Source of the DNA: Leucothrix arctica
Lineage (GTDB): Bacteria > Pseudomonadota > Gammaproteobacteria > Thiotrichales > Thiotrichaceae
Length of the DNA: 64,000 nucleotides
Assembly (NCBI RefSeq): GCF_003172895.1
Contig: NZ_QGKL01000042.1
Span: 558,001 to 622,000 of the forward strand
Reading direction: 5' to 3'
In this document: one piece after another, positions 18,189-28,914 of the stretch
Position numbering within the stretch: the first letter of the stretch is position 1
Layout of the letters: every line of letters starts with the position of its first letter
Position numbers and translations under genes: made by a program
The notes under the pieces: generated by a model
Told to the model about the DNA's origin: nothing
The model's database searches: none
Seen by the model: the letters and a program-made list of their open reading frames with translations, nothing else

Positions 18189-18225
18189 CTACGTATAAAC
18201 CACAATTTAACTACGTCCATCTACG
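18189..18225 (+). promoter_or_regulatory. shared stress-island element, copy B (before gad)
   Basis: Four boxes in direct orientation: CTACG at 18189, CCACA at 18200, CTACG at 18211 and CTACG at 18221 (spacings 11, 11 and 10 bp). The last box continues as CTACGGATTA. It ends 75 bp before the glutamate decarboxylase ATG. Confidence 0.75.
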
Positions 18226-18299
18226 GATTATAAATTTGGGTGTAAGTGAGAAAATCGACCTCTAAATACGATAGTTGTTTTAAATCAGAGGTTTCTCTC

Positions 18300-19682
18300 A
18301 TGCCAATTCATCAAATAACGTCACATGAAAACCCTAGCTTAGAAGATGTCTATGAATCTGCTTCTTCGGAAAAGGGCCTTCCAAAATACAGCTTGCCTGA
18401 GAATCGAACGGAGCCTCAAGTCGCTTACTCATTAATTCATGATGAGCTGTTGCTCGATGGTAACTCCCGACAGAACCTTGCAACGTTTTGTACCACTTGG
18501 GTAGAAGATGAAGCAAAGCAACTAATGACCGAAGCTGTTGATAAGAACATGATCGATAAGGATGAGTACCCGCAAACGGCTGAACTCGAAAACCGTTGTG
18601 TACATATCATTGGTGAACTGTGGCATGCACAGCACTCATGGGAAACAGTCGGTTGCTCGACCACAGGGTCGAGTGAAGCAGCGATGCTTGGTGGCTTGGC
18701 GTTCAAATGGCAGTGGCGTAAACGTCGCGAAGCCGAAGGAAAAGACACCAGCAAACCAAATATTGTGACGGGGCCAGTACAGATTTGCTGGAAAAAATTC
18801 GCACGCTACTTCGACGTAGAAATTCGTGAAATACCGCTAAAAGGTGACTCTCTAGGGATTGAGCCAAAAGATTTACGGGAATATTGTGATGAAAACACAA
18901 TCGGTGTTGTTGCGACGCTGGGGGTCACTTTCACCGGTATTTATGAGCCTGTAGAGGCGCTAGCGCATGAGCTAGACTCGATGCAGCGTGACCTTGGTTT
19001 AGACATCCCCATTCATGTAGATGCGGCATCAGGTGGCTTTATTGCACCGTTTATTCAACGTGACATTGTCTGGGACTTTCAGCTTGATCGAGTAAAATCC
19101 ATCAACGCTTCTGGCCATAAATACGGTCTAGCACCGTTGGGGGTCGGCTGGATTATTTGGGCAGCTAAAAAAGATCTACCAGAAGAGCTGATTTTTTACG
19201 TCGATTACCTCGGCGGCAACATGCCGACCTTTGCGCTTAATTTCTCACGCCCAGGGGGTGAGATCATTGCACAGTATTACAACTTTTTACGATTAGGGCG
19301 TGACGGTTACACTGCTGTTCAACAGGCTTGCTCTGACACTGCACAATGGCTTGGCGCTGAGCTAGCTAAAATTGATCAATTTGAAATGGTTTACGATGGT
19401 CACGGTGGTCTACCTGCGGTCGCTTATAGACTTACCGAAGGAGATCACGGCTTTACACTTTACGACGTGTCTGAACGTGTCCGCATGCGTGGCTGGCAGA
19501 TTGCTTCTTACCCATTGCCATCTGACCGAGAAGATACCGTGGTACAGCGTATATTGATACGTCATGGTGTCAGTCGTGACTTAGCACAACTAGTACTCAA
19601 AGACATAAAATCAGCGATTGAACATTTGTCTAACAACCCAATTCCTAACTCTACTGCTAAAGCAGGATTCCACCATGGGTAA
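18300..19682 (+). CDS. gadB: glutamate decarboxylase
   Basis: The 460-residue PLP enzyme aligns along its whole length with E. coli GadB (466). Examples are LDGNSRQNLATFCTTW, CSTTGSSEAAMLGG and the PLP lysine K274 in SINASGHKYGLAPLG. It converts glutamate to GABA and CO2, consuming one proton. The C-terminal FHHG places a histidine (H459) where E. coli has His465, which plugs the active site at neutral pH, so acid activation is likely. The start MPIHQI follows CAGAGG; an earlier in-frame start adds residues without homology. The stop overlaps the antiporter gene by 8 bp. Element copy B precedes it. Confidence 0.95.
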   Translation: MPIHQITSHENPSLEDVYESASSEKGLPKYSLPENRTEPQVAYSLIHDELLLDGNSRQNLATFCTTWVEDEAKQLMTEAVDKNMIDKDEYPQTAELENRCVHIIGELWHAQHSWETVGCSTTGSSEAAMLGGLAFKWQWRKRREAEGKDTSKPNIVTGPVQICWKKFARYFDVEIREIPLKGDSLGIEPKDLREYCDENTIGVVATLGVTFTGIYEPVEALAHELDSMQRDLGLDIPIHVDAASGGFIAPFIQRDIVWDFQLDRVKSINASGHKYGLAPLGVGWIIWAAKKDLPEELIFYVDYLGGNMPTFALNFSRPGGEIIAQYYNFLRLGRDGYTAVQQACSDTAQWLGAELAKIDQFEMVYDGHGGLPAVAYRLTEGDHGFTLYDVSERVRMRGWQIASYPLPSDREDTVVQRILIRHGVSRDLAQLVLKDIKSAIEHLSNNPIPNSTAKAGFHHG

Positions 19683-21549
19683 AGCATTTAATCTTAGGGT
19701 GGGCCTGCCGATACTCTTTCTCGCTAATACAGCCTCAGCAGCTGGAAACCAGATGATTGCTGACGGAGAACGTGTCATTGGACAAATCTTCGATAAGGTA
19801 GAGCCCGTTGTTGAATCCGGTGCTCATGGTTTCTTTCAACTGTTAGACAACCAACCCATTGCCTTTATTTTATTGGCACTCGCGCTAGGTACTTACATTG
19901 GTAAGTTTACCGTTAAGAGCATTTCGCTAGGCTCCACTGCGGGAACGCTACTGGTGGGTGTGATTTTGTCTATGATCGCTCAAAGTGCTTATGACATTAC
20001 CTATTCCATTCCGGGGGTTTTGTCCTCTTTCATGCTGCTGTTGTTCATGTATGCACTGGGATTAAAAGTTGGCCCACAGTTCTTTTCAGGGCTTCGTAAG
20101 GGTGGTTTAGCGTTTGTGGTAATTGGGCTGGTTGTTTGGAGTCTAAACTGGATCATTTGCTTCTTTGGAGCAAAGCTCGTCGGCCTTGCGCCAGGTTATG
20201 CAACGGGTTTGATCTCAGGCAGCTACACCATTACTGCCATTTTAGGGGTAGGTCAGGGTGCGCTGAGTAGTGGCGCTTATGTTCCTCCTGCGGGCATGTC
20301 TATTGAAGAAGTTGGCGCTAATATGGCTGCTGCTTATGCCATTAGTTACGTCCTATCAAGTATCGGAATCATCTTATTGATTCGCTACCTTCCCCGTATC
20401 TTTGGGCGCAACGCTCGTGCCGAAGCGAAATTGGCTGAAGCTGATTTCAGTGGCGGAGCAACACACCCAGTACCGGGTGCTCCCAGCGCATTGGACATGG
20501 CTTTCTCACCTTATGACTTGCGTGCCTTTGTCGTGACTCACAAAAGTTTCGTGGGCCGCAACATTGCACAATTGACTGCAGACTTCCCTGAAGCGCCTAT
20601 TTTGCGGGTAGTCCGTGATGATGCAATTATTGAGCTGACTGATGATCTGACCATTTTAGAAGGTGATATCGTTACCCTTCGCGCCAATGTACATGATCTT
20701 ATTCTCAATGAAGGCGAGTTAATTGGCCCTGAGTCAGACAATCTACTGGCACGTAATGTGCCCATCGAAGTTGCCGATGTGCATGTAGGCTCACATGCGA
20801 TCTCTGGTAAGACGTTTGAAGAGCTCGAAAGTCAGGGTACTGGCGGCGTTGAGCCACAAGCACTGTTTCGTGCCGGTAATGAATTACCTATTGGCCCGAA
20901 AACGGATGTTCGTTTTGGTGATGTATTACGTCTGACGGGGCCTGACTCAGCACTTAAGCTAGCGGCTAAGAAATTAGGTGGAAACGTCATTTTACCGACC
21001 ATGAAATCGGAAGTGTTGTACCTCGCTATCGCCATGTTAATTGGTTATCTAGTGGGTATTATGACGGTTCACATTTCAGGTATTCCTTTTGCTTTGGGAA
21101 CGTCAGCAGGCTGTATCCTTGCGGGTGTGGGTGTGAGTTATTTCAGAAGCCGTAACCCTGAGTTCGGTGGCCCAGTTCATGAGGGTGCACGTAGCTTCCT
21201 GCAAGATTTTGGTCTGAATGCCTTTGTCGCGGTTCTGTCAGCTAACGTGGGGCCGAAGGTTATTTCGGCACTGGGTGGCGATACTATTATGTGGCTTGCA
21301 TTAATCGGTGTGGTGGGTGCACTAGTGCCTCCATTCATCGCTTTCTGGGTCGGTATCAAAATCTTCGGTCTAAACGCAATTATTGCCGATGGTGCAACAA
21401 CAGGTGCACGTAACAGTACACCGGGCCTAAACGCGATTATTGAAGAGTCGGGCAGCTCAGTCGCTGCGGTGCCATACCCAGTCAGTTATGCGCTAACGAC
21501 TGTTCTGGCATTAATTGGTGGTTACTTCTCGATGGTACTCACCACCTAG
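19675..21549 (+). CDS. AspT-family (AAEx) amino-acid antiporter with two RCK_C/TrkA_C domains
   Basis: A 624-residue inner-membrane antiporter. It has an N-terminal hydrophobic leader ending SAAGNQM, then five helices (about residues 60-240), two soluble TrkA_C-like domains (about 280-440; VGRNIAQLTADFPEAPILRV, FGDVLRLTGPDSALK), and a second helix bundle with GARNSTPGLNAI and PYPVSYALT. This is the aspartate:alanine exchanger layout (AspT; also E. coli YidE/YbjL). Its start codon lies inside the gadB end, so the two are translationally coupled. The coupling suggests glutamate/GABA exchange in place of GadC; that is inference, since AspT normally serves aspartate decarboxylase. Confidence 0.9.
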   Translation: MGKAFNLRVGLPILFLANTASAAGNQMIADGERVIGQIFDKVEPVVESGAHGFFQLLDNQPIAFILLALALGTYIGKFTVKSISLGSTAGTLLVGVILSMIAQSAYDITYSIPGVLSSFMLLLFMYALGLKVGPQFFSGLRKGGLAFVVIGLVVWSLNWIICFFGAKLVGLAPGYATGLISGSYTITAILGVGQGALSSGAYVPPAGMSIEEVGANMAAAYAISYVLSSIGIILLIRYLPRIFGRNARAEAKLAEADFSGGATHPVPGAPSALDMAFSPYDLRAFVVTHKSFVGRNIAQLTADFPEAPILRVVRDDAIIELTDDLTILEGDIVTLRANVHDLILNEGELIGPESDNLLARNVPIEVADVHVGSHAISGKTFEELESQGTGGVEPQALFRAGNELPIGPKTDVRFGDVLRLTGPDSALKLAAKKLGGNVILPTMKSEVLYLAIAMLIGYLVGIMTVHISGIPFALGTSAGCILAGVGVSYFRSRNPEFGGPVHEGARSFLQDFGLNAFVAVLSANVGPKVISALGGDTIMWLALIGVVGALVPPFIAFWVGIKIFGLNAIIADGATTGARNSTPGLNAIIEESGSSVAAVPYPVSYALTTVLALIGGYFSMVLTT

Positions 21550-21632
21550 TACCGTAGTTCGACGTCGTTGTTTGAAGTTGTGATTCGTTGGTCTCCTGAG
21601 GCCTGCGAATCATTATCTCTAGTAAAGTCGTT

Positions 21633-21669
21633 CTACGTACAATCCACAGTCCATCTACGTTTAACTACG
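21633..21669 (+). promoter_or_regulatory. shared stress-island element, copy C (before atpD)
   Basis: Four direct boxes: CTACG at 21633, CCACA at 21644, CTACG at 21655 and CTACG at 21665 (11, 11 and 10 bp), the same architecture and spacing as copy B. The last box again continues GGATTA. It ends 70 bp before the atpD ATG. Confidence 0.75.
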
Positions 21670-21723
21670 GATTACCAATACCCCAGTCAAATGACACTAT
21701 GAAACTGTTGTCTTTCTCGGTGA

Positions 21724-23562
<1,839 letters not shown>

Positions 23563-23570
<8 letters not shown>

Positions 23571-23859
23571 GAATAAACCACAACAGCAAGATCGATTTTT
23601 GAAGTCTGTAGACAGTAAAGCAGAAATCAAAATACGTGCACAGGAAGAAAAGCATCGTTCAGTGTGGTTTGGTCTAGGCATGTTTGGTCTCGTTGGCTGG
23701 GCGGTTGTTGTCCCGACGTTGCTTGGTGTTTTACTGGGAAAGTGGATTGATGACCACACGATTGGACACGTTTCATGGACGTTAAACTTACTGATTGTCG
23801 GACTCATTATTGGCTGTTTTAACGCATGGTTTTGGATACAAAAGGAGAATAAAAAATGA
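23563..23859 (+). CDS. atpQ: N-ATPase accessory membrane protein AtpQ (AtpI/AtpZ family)
   Basis: A 98-residue protein: a basic, polar N-terminus (MDKNKPQQQDRFLKSVDSKA), then two transmembrane helices (FGLGMFGLVGWAVVVPTLLG; SWTLNLLIVGLIIGCFNAWF) around GKWIDDH. It fits the ATPase gene 1/AtpZ family (Mg2+/Ca2+ transporter-like). The equivalent gene in N-ATPase operons is called atpQ. The start was set at MDKNKP inside the end of atpC. Its role is thought to be assembly or magnesium supply, not part of the rotary mechanism. Confidence 0.85.
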
Positions 23860-24143
23860 TAGATTCTACAAATATACTGGCACTCATTATTAGCTTTTTA
23901 ATCGGTGGCTTAGCGGGTTATATCTATTTTTTCGGCCTTTGGTTAACGCTTTTAAAACTGCCTAAAATCAACAACCCTGGGCTACTTATGATCTCTAGCT
24001 TGTTGTTACGCAATGGGTTTGTGATGTCGGTGTTTTATCTCATCATGCTCACTGCAAGTTGGCAGGGTTTGGTGACTGGACTGATCGGCCTAACCTTGAT
24101 GCGCTTGATGCTTAATAGACGCTACGGCCCGGCAACCGCATGA
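23856..24143 (+). CDS. atpR: N-ATPase accessory membrane protein AtpR
   Basis: The 95-residue protein has three predicted helices (MIDSTNILALIISFLIGGLA, YFFGLWLTLLKLP, RNGFVMSVFYLIMLTA) and ends LMRLMLNRRYGPATA. AtpR proteins are specific to N-ATPase operons and contribute conserved arginines in the membrane; here RLMLNRR near the C-terminus is compatible. The function of AtpR is not established. Overlaps of 4 bp on both sides place it in the operon. Confidence 0.85.
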   Translation: MIDSTNILALIISFLIGGLAGYIYFFGLWLTLLKLPKINNPGLLMISSLLLRNGFVMSVFYLIMLTASWQGLVTGLIGLTLMRLMLNRRYGPATA

Positions 24144-24850
24144 GCATTACACCTGACAGTACTATTTATTGGCAGTGGGGTTTCCTGCATATAAACGCGA
24201 CGCTGGCCTTTACGTGGGTCGTTATGATCTTGCTTGTCGGTGGCTCATGGCTAATTACACGCAAGCTAACGATTGAAGCAGAAATCCCGCGCTGGCAGAA
24301 CTTACTGGAAGTGCTAGTGACTGGCATTCAAGCCCAAATAAAAGAGGTTAGCGGGCAGGAAGCCGCTCGCTATCTGTCCTTTATTGGTACGTTATTTATA
24401 TTTATCTTAACGTCTAATTTACTGGAGTTAATACCGGGCTTTGTCGCACCAACAGGCTCGCTATCAACCACTACGGCATTAGCCATTAGTGTATTTGTAG
24501 CAGTGCCGCTATTTGGTATCGCTAACGATGGTGTCGGTGCTTACCTTAAGCAATATATCGAACCAACACCTTTGATGCTGCCATTTAACATTATTGGTGA
24601 GCTCACTCGCACCATTTCATTAGCCATACGGCTTTATGGAAACATTATGAGTGGCACGGTCATTGTCGGTATTTTACTGAGTCTGACACCGTTCTTCTTT
24701 CCATTATTAATGCAGTTGCTAGGGCTTATTACCGGCACTGTTCAAGCCTATATATTTGCCATGTTGTCGATGGTTTACATTGCGTCTGCAACCTCTGCAC
24801 ACGAACAACCTCAACCAGACAAAATACCAAAAGGAGATCAAAATGGATAG
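24140..24850 (+). CDS. atpB: N-ATPase subunit a
   Basis: A 236-residue membrane stator subunit with five or six helices. The essential arginine is R164 in ELTRTISLAIRLYGNIMSG, equivalent to R210 of E. coli. Other conserved features are SNLLELIPGFVAPTGSLSTT and the last helix TVQAYIFAMLSMVYIA. It forms the ion half-channels against the c-ring. The C-terminal tail is hydrophilic (HEQPQPDKIPKGDQNG). It overlaps the c-subunit gene by 8 bp. Confidence 0.93.
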   Translation: MSITPDSTIYWQWGFLHINATLAFTWVVMILLVGGSWLITRKLTIEAEIPRWQNLLEVLVTGIQAQIKEVSGQEAARYLSFIGTLFIFILTSNLLELIPGFVAPTGSLSTTTALAISVFVAVPLFGIANDGVGAYLKQYIEPTPLMLPFNIIGELTRTISLAIRLYGNIMSGTVIVGILLSLTPFFFPLLMQLLGLITGTVQAYIFAMLSMVYIASATSAHEQPQPDKIPKGDQNG

Positions 24851-25121
24851 CTATAGCATCATTGCTGTTGTTTCAATTATTACTGCCGGACTAACAATTG
24901 CCATCGGCTCGATCGGGCCAGCATTTGGCGAGTCTCGAGCAGTTGCTCAGGCACTGACTGCCATCGCTCAACAACCAGATGCATCTAGCACTATTACCCG
25001 TACCTTGTTTGTGGGTCTGGCGATGATTGAGTCAGTGGCTATCTATTGTTTTGTTGTTTCTATGATCCTGATTTTTGCTAATCCTTTCTGGGAATATGCA
25101 AAAACAGCAGCAGGCAACTAA
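24843..25121 (+). CDS. atpE: N-ATPase subunit c, two-carboxylate type
   Basis: The 92-residue hairpin of two helices is preceded by AAAGGAG. The ion-binding face contains E63-S64 and Y68 in helix 2 (GLAMIESVAIYCF), and in helix 1 a second acidic residue, E30, in GSIGPAFGESRA, where Ilyobacter has Gln32. E-S and a Tyr five residues after the Glu are features of Na+-binding c-subunits; the added Glu gives the two-carboxylate motif seen in some N-type and Fusobacterium rotors. The N-ATPase ring of Burkholderia pseudomallei is reported to be proton-specific, so specificity cannot be read with confidence. The start is the ATG of MDSYSII. Confidence 0.93.
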   Translation: MDSYSIIAVVSIITAGLTIAIGSIGPAFGESRAVAQALTAIAQQPDASSTITRTLFVGLAMIESVAIYCFVVSMILIFANPFWEYAKTAAGN

Positions 25122-25122
25122 C

Positions 25123-25884
25123 ATGCAAATCGACTGGCTCACGGTAAGCGCTCAAATCGTCAACTTTCTGTTATTGGTGTGGTTGTTAAAGCACTTTTTA
25201 TACGGCCCTGTGATTGATGCGATGGACAGACGCCAACAAGCAATTGCAGATAACATTGCTGACGCACAACAGCGCGAGCAAACCGCTCAGTCAACAATGG
25301 AAAAATACGAACGTAAATATGCGGCTCTAGAAAAAGATAGCGCTACACATTTACAACAGGCTGAAGCCGACGCTCAACAACAGCGACAGCAGCTCATGAC
25401 TCAAGCGCGTGAAGACGTGAAGCAGCAGCGTGATTTATGGCAGCATGGGTTAAAGCAGGAGCAGCAGGACTACCTCAAAAACTTACGTAAAACGTCTGTG
25501 AAAGTGATTCAAGATACTGGTCGTAAAGTGCTCGGGGAGCTGGCTGATACAACGCTTGAAAAACAGATTATTGAAGTGTTTTTACTACGCCTAAATAAGC
25601 TAGACGACACGGTGCTTCAGACTTTAAAAGAGACTACCGAGGTAATGAATGTCATCAGTGCCTTTGAGCTAGATACTGACACCAAACAAAAGATTAGACA
25701 GTCTATTGGTGATGTCATCAATAACTCAACCGAGATTGAGTTCAAGGTGTCCAGTGATTTACTGTGTGGTATCTCGCTTCAAACTGACGGTTATCAAGTT
25801 GACTGGAATATGCAGGGCCACCTACAACAGTTAGATCAGCAATTATTAGCAACCCTTGATAGGGAGTCAGAATCTAATGCCTGA
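25123..25884 (+). CDS. atpF: N-ATPase subunit b, long form with delta-like tail
   Basis: The 253-residue b subunit has one N-terminal helix (WLTVSAQIVNFLLLVWLLKH), a long Q/E/R-rich dimerisation coil (DAQQREQTAQSTMEKYERKY and onward) and a C-terminal domain. It is about 95 residues longer than ordinary b (about 156), and its tail (about 160-253) resembles the delta subunit. No separate atpH exists in this operon, the expected N-ATPase arrangement. The start is MQIDWLTV, the first ATG after the atpE stop. It overlaps atpA by 8 bp. Confidence 0.9.
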   Translation: MQIDWLTVSAQIVNFLLLVWLLKHFLYGPVIDAMDRRQQAIADNIADAQQREQTAQSTMEKYERKYAALEKDSATHLQQAEADAQQQRQQLMTQAREDVKQQRDLWQHGLKQEQQDYLKNLRKTSVKVIQDTGRKVLGELADTTLEKQIIEVFLLRLNKLDDTVLQTLKETTEVMNVISAFELDTDTKQKIRQSIGDVINNSTEIEFKVSSDLLCGISLQTDGYQVDWNMQGHLQQLDQQLLATLDRESESNA

Positions 25885-27403
25885 CTTAAAGCCAACACAA
25901 GACCTTCAAAACTCGCTTGATAAAGTAGCATCAATTTATACGGAAGCACTGGCAAAACCTGCCGCAGATTTATTGATGACTGAGACGGGCATTATTACGT
26001 TTGTCGGTGGCGGGATTGCGCGTGTTAAAGGTTTGCCTGACGCATTTTCTGAAGAGGTATTGTTATTTCCTGGGAATGTTTTAGGTATTACGCTAAATCT
26101 TGGTGTTGAAGAGATCGGTGTCATATTGCTTGGCGATGACCCAAAAATAAAAGCAGGCGAGGTTGTTAGACGTACTGGTCATGTCGCAGACACACCCGTC
26201 GGTGATGCCTTGTTAGGTCGAGTAGTAGATGCCACAGGTAAGGTCCTTGATGGTGGTTCTCAACTGAATATTCATACACGTATGCCGATGGAACGTGAAG
26301 CACCAGCAATCATGGATAGAGCGCCGGTAAAAGTGCCGTTACAAACCGGTATTAAATCGATAGATGCGTTGATACCTATTGGTCGTGGCCAACGTGAGCT
26401 AATTGTGGGTGATCGCCAGACGGGTAAAACCTCAGTAGCGATTGATACCATCATCAACCAACGTGGCACAGAGATGATCTGTATTTATTGTGCCATCGGT
26501 CAACGAGGTACAGCAGTCGCAAGGGTGGTCGAGACGTTTCGTGAAGCTAAGATGCTGGAACAAACCATTGTCGTTGTAACATCAGGCGAAGATCAGCCGG
26601 GTTTACAGTACATGACCCCTTATGCCGCTACGACCATGGCCGAGTGGTTTCGTGATCAAGGTAAGCCAGTGCTAATCGTTTATGATGACTTGATTAGACA
26701 TGCACGCGCCTACCGCGAGTTATCACTACTGCTGAGACGAGCACCGGGTCGTGAGGCTTTCCCTGGGGATATTTTTTATATTCATTCGCGCCTACTTGAG
26801 CGTTCAACACAGCTTTCTGTCGCACTAGGTGGCGGCTCGATGACAGCACTACCAATCATTGAAACGCAGGCTGAGGATATATCCGCGTATATACCTACTA
26901 ATTTGGTGTCTATCACTGATGGCCAAATTTACTTATCACCCGGATTGTTCCGTAAAGGATTATTACCGGCGGTTGACACGGGTAGATCAGTATCGCGTGT
27001 GGGTGGTAAAGCACAGTTACCTGCGTACCGTGAGGTAGCAGGTGATCTTCGCTTATCCTATTCTCAATTTGAAGAACTTGAAGCGTTTGCGCGTTTTGCC
27101 TCCCGCCTTGATGACGAAAGCCAAGCGGCTATTACACGGGGTAAACGTGTACGTGAAGTGTTAAAGCAAGCAGAACACAAACCACTGACGGTTATTCAAC
27201 AAATTGCGATGCTTAAAGCAGTCAATGAAGGTTTGTTTGATCAGGTCGAATTAGACCAACTGGCTAAGACACAACAAAAAATCGCCACGGCTTTAGACAC
27301 TCAGATGAAGCCTCTTGCTACAAAAGTGGATGCTGGGAAAAAGCTGAGCGACGCAGACTGGCAGTCTCTCATGGACTTCCTCATTGGCGTGATCAAGGGA
27401 TAA
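25877..27403 (+). CDS. atpA: N-ATPase subunit alpha
   Basis: The 508-residue alpha subunit carries the P-loop GDRQTGKT at 178-185, YCAIGQRGTAVARV, the DDLIRHARAYRE region and the VGGKAQLPAYREVAG region. It forms the non-catalytic nucleotide sites of the alpha3beta3 head. The start MPDLKPTQDL is inside the end of atpF; a longer start would extend back with no family support. A 9-bp gap separates it from atpG. Confidence 0.95.
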   Translation: MPDLKPTQDLQNSLDKVASIYTEALAKPAADLLMTETGIITFVGGGIARVKGLPDAFSEEVLLFPGNVLGITLNLGVEEIGVILLGDDPKIKAGEVVRRTGHVADTPVGDALLGRVVDATGKVLDGGSQLNIHTRMPMEREAPAIMDRAPVKVPLQTGIKSIDALIPIGRGQRELIVGDRQTGKTSVAIDTIINQRGTEMICIYCAIGQRGTAVARVVETFREAKMLEQTIVVVTSGEDQPGLQYMTPYAATTMAEWFRDQGKPVLIVYDDLIRHARAYRELSLLLRRAPGREAFPGDIFYIHSRLLERSTQLSVALGGGSMTALPIIETQAEDISAYIPTNLVSITDGQIYLSPGLFRKGLLPAVDTGRSVSRVGGKAQLPAYREVAGDLRLSYSQFEELEAFARFASRLDDESQAAITRGKRVREVLKQAEHKPLTVIQQIAMLKAVNEGLFDQVELDQLAKTQQKIATALDTQMKPLATKVDAGKKLSDADWQSLMDFLIGVIKG

Positions 27404-27412
27404 GGAATCACT

Positions 27413-28297
27413 ATGGAAACGCCAGAGCGATTACAGCAAAAAATCAAAAGCATGAATGATCTGCACAATATCGTGTCGACCATGAAGGCGTTGTCTGCAT
27501 CAAATATCCATCAATATGAAATGGCAATAGAGTCGCTAGTGGATTATTGGCACACCGTAGAGTTAGGTTTGAATATCGTCATGCGTGACAACTTGACGCA
27601 AGTTGTTAACCCACCTGCTCAAAGTGGTCGTTTTGCTGCGATTGTTTTTGGCTCTGATCATGGCATGTGTGGGCGCTTTAACGAAGATATTACCGAGCAT
27701 GCACTTGAGCATATGAAATCTCTGTCAGGCGAGGTGAAGCCAAAAATTCTTTGCCTTGGATTACGAGCGGGAGACTTGTTAGAAAGAGCAGGGCATCCAG
27801 CGGATGAAGTACTCACCTTGCCAGCAAGTGCCAGCCAGATCGTCAACAGCGTACAACAGATATTGTTATTCATAGATAATTGGCGTGAACAAGGAAACCT
27901 AAAAGACCTCTACCTTTTCTATAACCATCCTAATAATAGAGCGTCGTATCAACCGAACAAACTTGCCTTATTACCTTTGCAATTGGACAAGTACCATACG
28001 GTTGATAGAGAGGACTGGCCCGGTACTAGCCTACCGACCTACACGATGGATCGTGATCAATTACTCTCATCCTTAATCAATCAGTACTTTTTTATCTCGC
28101 TGTTTCGAGCGTGTGCGGAGAGTCAGTCTGCGGAGCACGGCAGTCGTTTGACGGCCATGCAATCTGCTGAGAAAAACTTGGATGAACATACTGAAGAATT
28201 AGAAGGTGAATATCGTCGAGCACGCCAAGATATTATTACCAATGAACTACTCGACATTATTGCTAGTTTCGAAGCGATGTCAGATGACAAACAATAG
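27413..28297 (+). CDS. atpG: N-ATPase subunit gamma
   Basis: The 294-residue rotor subunit has the two conserved end helices that form the central shaft (METPERLQQKIKSMNDLHNI at the start, RARQDIITNELLDIIASFEA at the end) and the central Rossmann-like part (SGRFAAIVFGSDHGMCGRFN). It closes the N-ATPase operon. The following FixJ-like gene converges on it with a 2-bp gap and no clear terminator hairpin, so the two transcripts may run into each other. Confidence 0.92.
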   Translation: METPERLQQKIKSMNDLHNIVSTMKALSASNIHQYEMAIESLVDYWHTVELGLNIVMRDNLTQVVNPPAQSGRFAAIVFGSDHGMCGRFNEDITEHALEHMKSLSGEVKPKILCLGLRAGDLLERAGHPADEVLTLPASASQIVNSVQQILLFIDNWREQGNLKDLYLFYNHPNNRASYQPNKLALLPLQLDKYHTVDREDWPGTSLPTYTMDRDQLLSSLINQYFFISLFRACAESQSAEHGSRLTAMQSAEKNLDEHTEELEGEYRRARQDIITNELLDIIASFEAMSDDKQ

Positions 28298-28299
28298 AT

Positions 28300-28914
28300 C
28301 TACGACTGCATTGACTGTGTCACGATTCGTACTAAGTCAGCTACCGAACGTGCTTCTAGTTTATGCATCACATTCGCTCGATGAACTTCGATGGTGCGCT
28401 GACTCAAGCCAAGATCAATAGCGATTACCTTGTTGGCTTTACCCTCCACAATCATCTCCATTACTTGGTTTTCACGTCGTGTCAGGTCATGAATGTGACT
28501 TTTAACGGACTCTGTCTGTTGCTGTAAGTTTTGTTGCTTATCACAACTCTGTAGGGCTTGATTCACAAGGTCTAAGAGCGCCTGATCACGAAACGGTTTT
28601 TGAATAAAGTCTAACGCGCCATCTCGCATCGCCTGTACAGCCATAGGGACATCACCATGCCCAGTGATAAGGATAATAGGCAGCATCGCTTCACGACGAT
28701 TCAGCTCTTGCTGTAACTCTAATCCGCTCATGCCCGGCATCCGAATATCCGATACCAAACAACCCATTCGTTCCTTAGAATAGTCAGCCAGAAAGTCATC
28801 GGCTGTCGCATAACTTGTGGTCGTCAGTCCTACTGAATCCATTAAGTCTGTCAGCGAATCACGCACAGCTTGATCGTCATCAACAATAAATACAGTCAGC
28901 CTCTGATTAGTCAT
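28300..28914 (-). CDS. FixJ-family response regulator
   Basis: The 204-residue regulator has a receiver domain with the acidic pocket DDD (12-14), phospho-acceptor D56 in SDIRMPGMSG, and the KPF lysine (IQKPFRDQALL). A LuxR/NarL-type helix-turn-helix follows (LTRRENQVMEMIVEGKANKV, SQRTIEVHRANVMHKL), where TIEVHRANVM is typical of FixJ-type regulators. It pairs with the PAS kinase immediately upstream (8-bp overlap). It is the best candidate to bind the CTACG elements located before five island operons, one of them upstream of its own kinase gene. That link is inference. Confidence 0.92.
   Translation of the reverse strand: MTNQRLTVFIVDDDQAVRDSLTDLMDSVGLTTTSYATADDFLADYSKERMGCLVSDIRMPGMSGLELQQELNRREAMLPIILITGHGDVPMAVQAMRDGALDFIQKPFRDQALLDLVNQALQSCDKQQNLQQQTESVKSHIHDLTRRENQVMEMIVEGKANKVIAIDLGLSQRTIEVHRANVMHKLEARSVADLVRIVTQSMQS

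Noticed and set aside
24843-25121. firm call of Na+ specificity for the N-ATPase
   Set aside because: E63, S64 and Y68 favour Na+, but the added E30 and the proton-specific Burkholderia relative prevent a decision from sequence alone.
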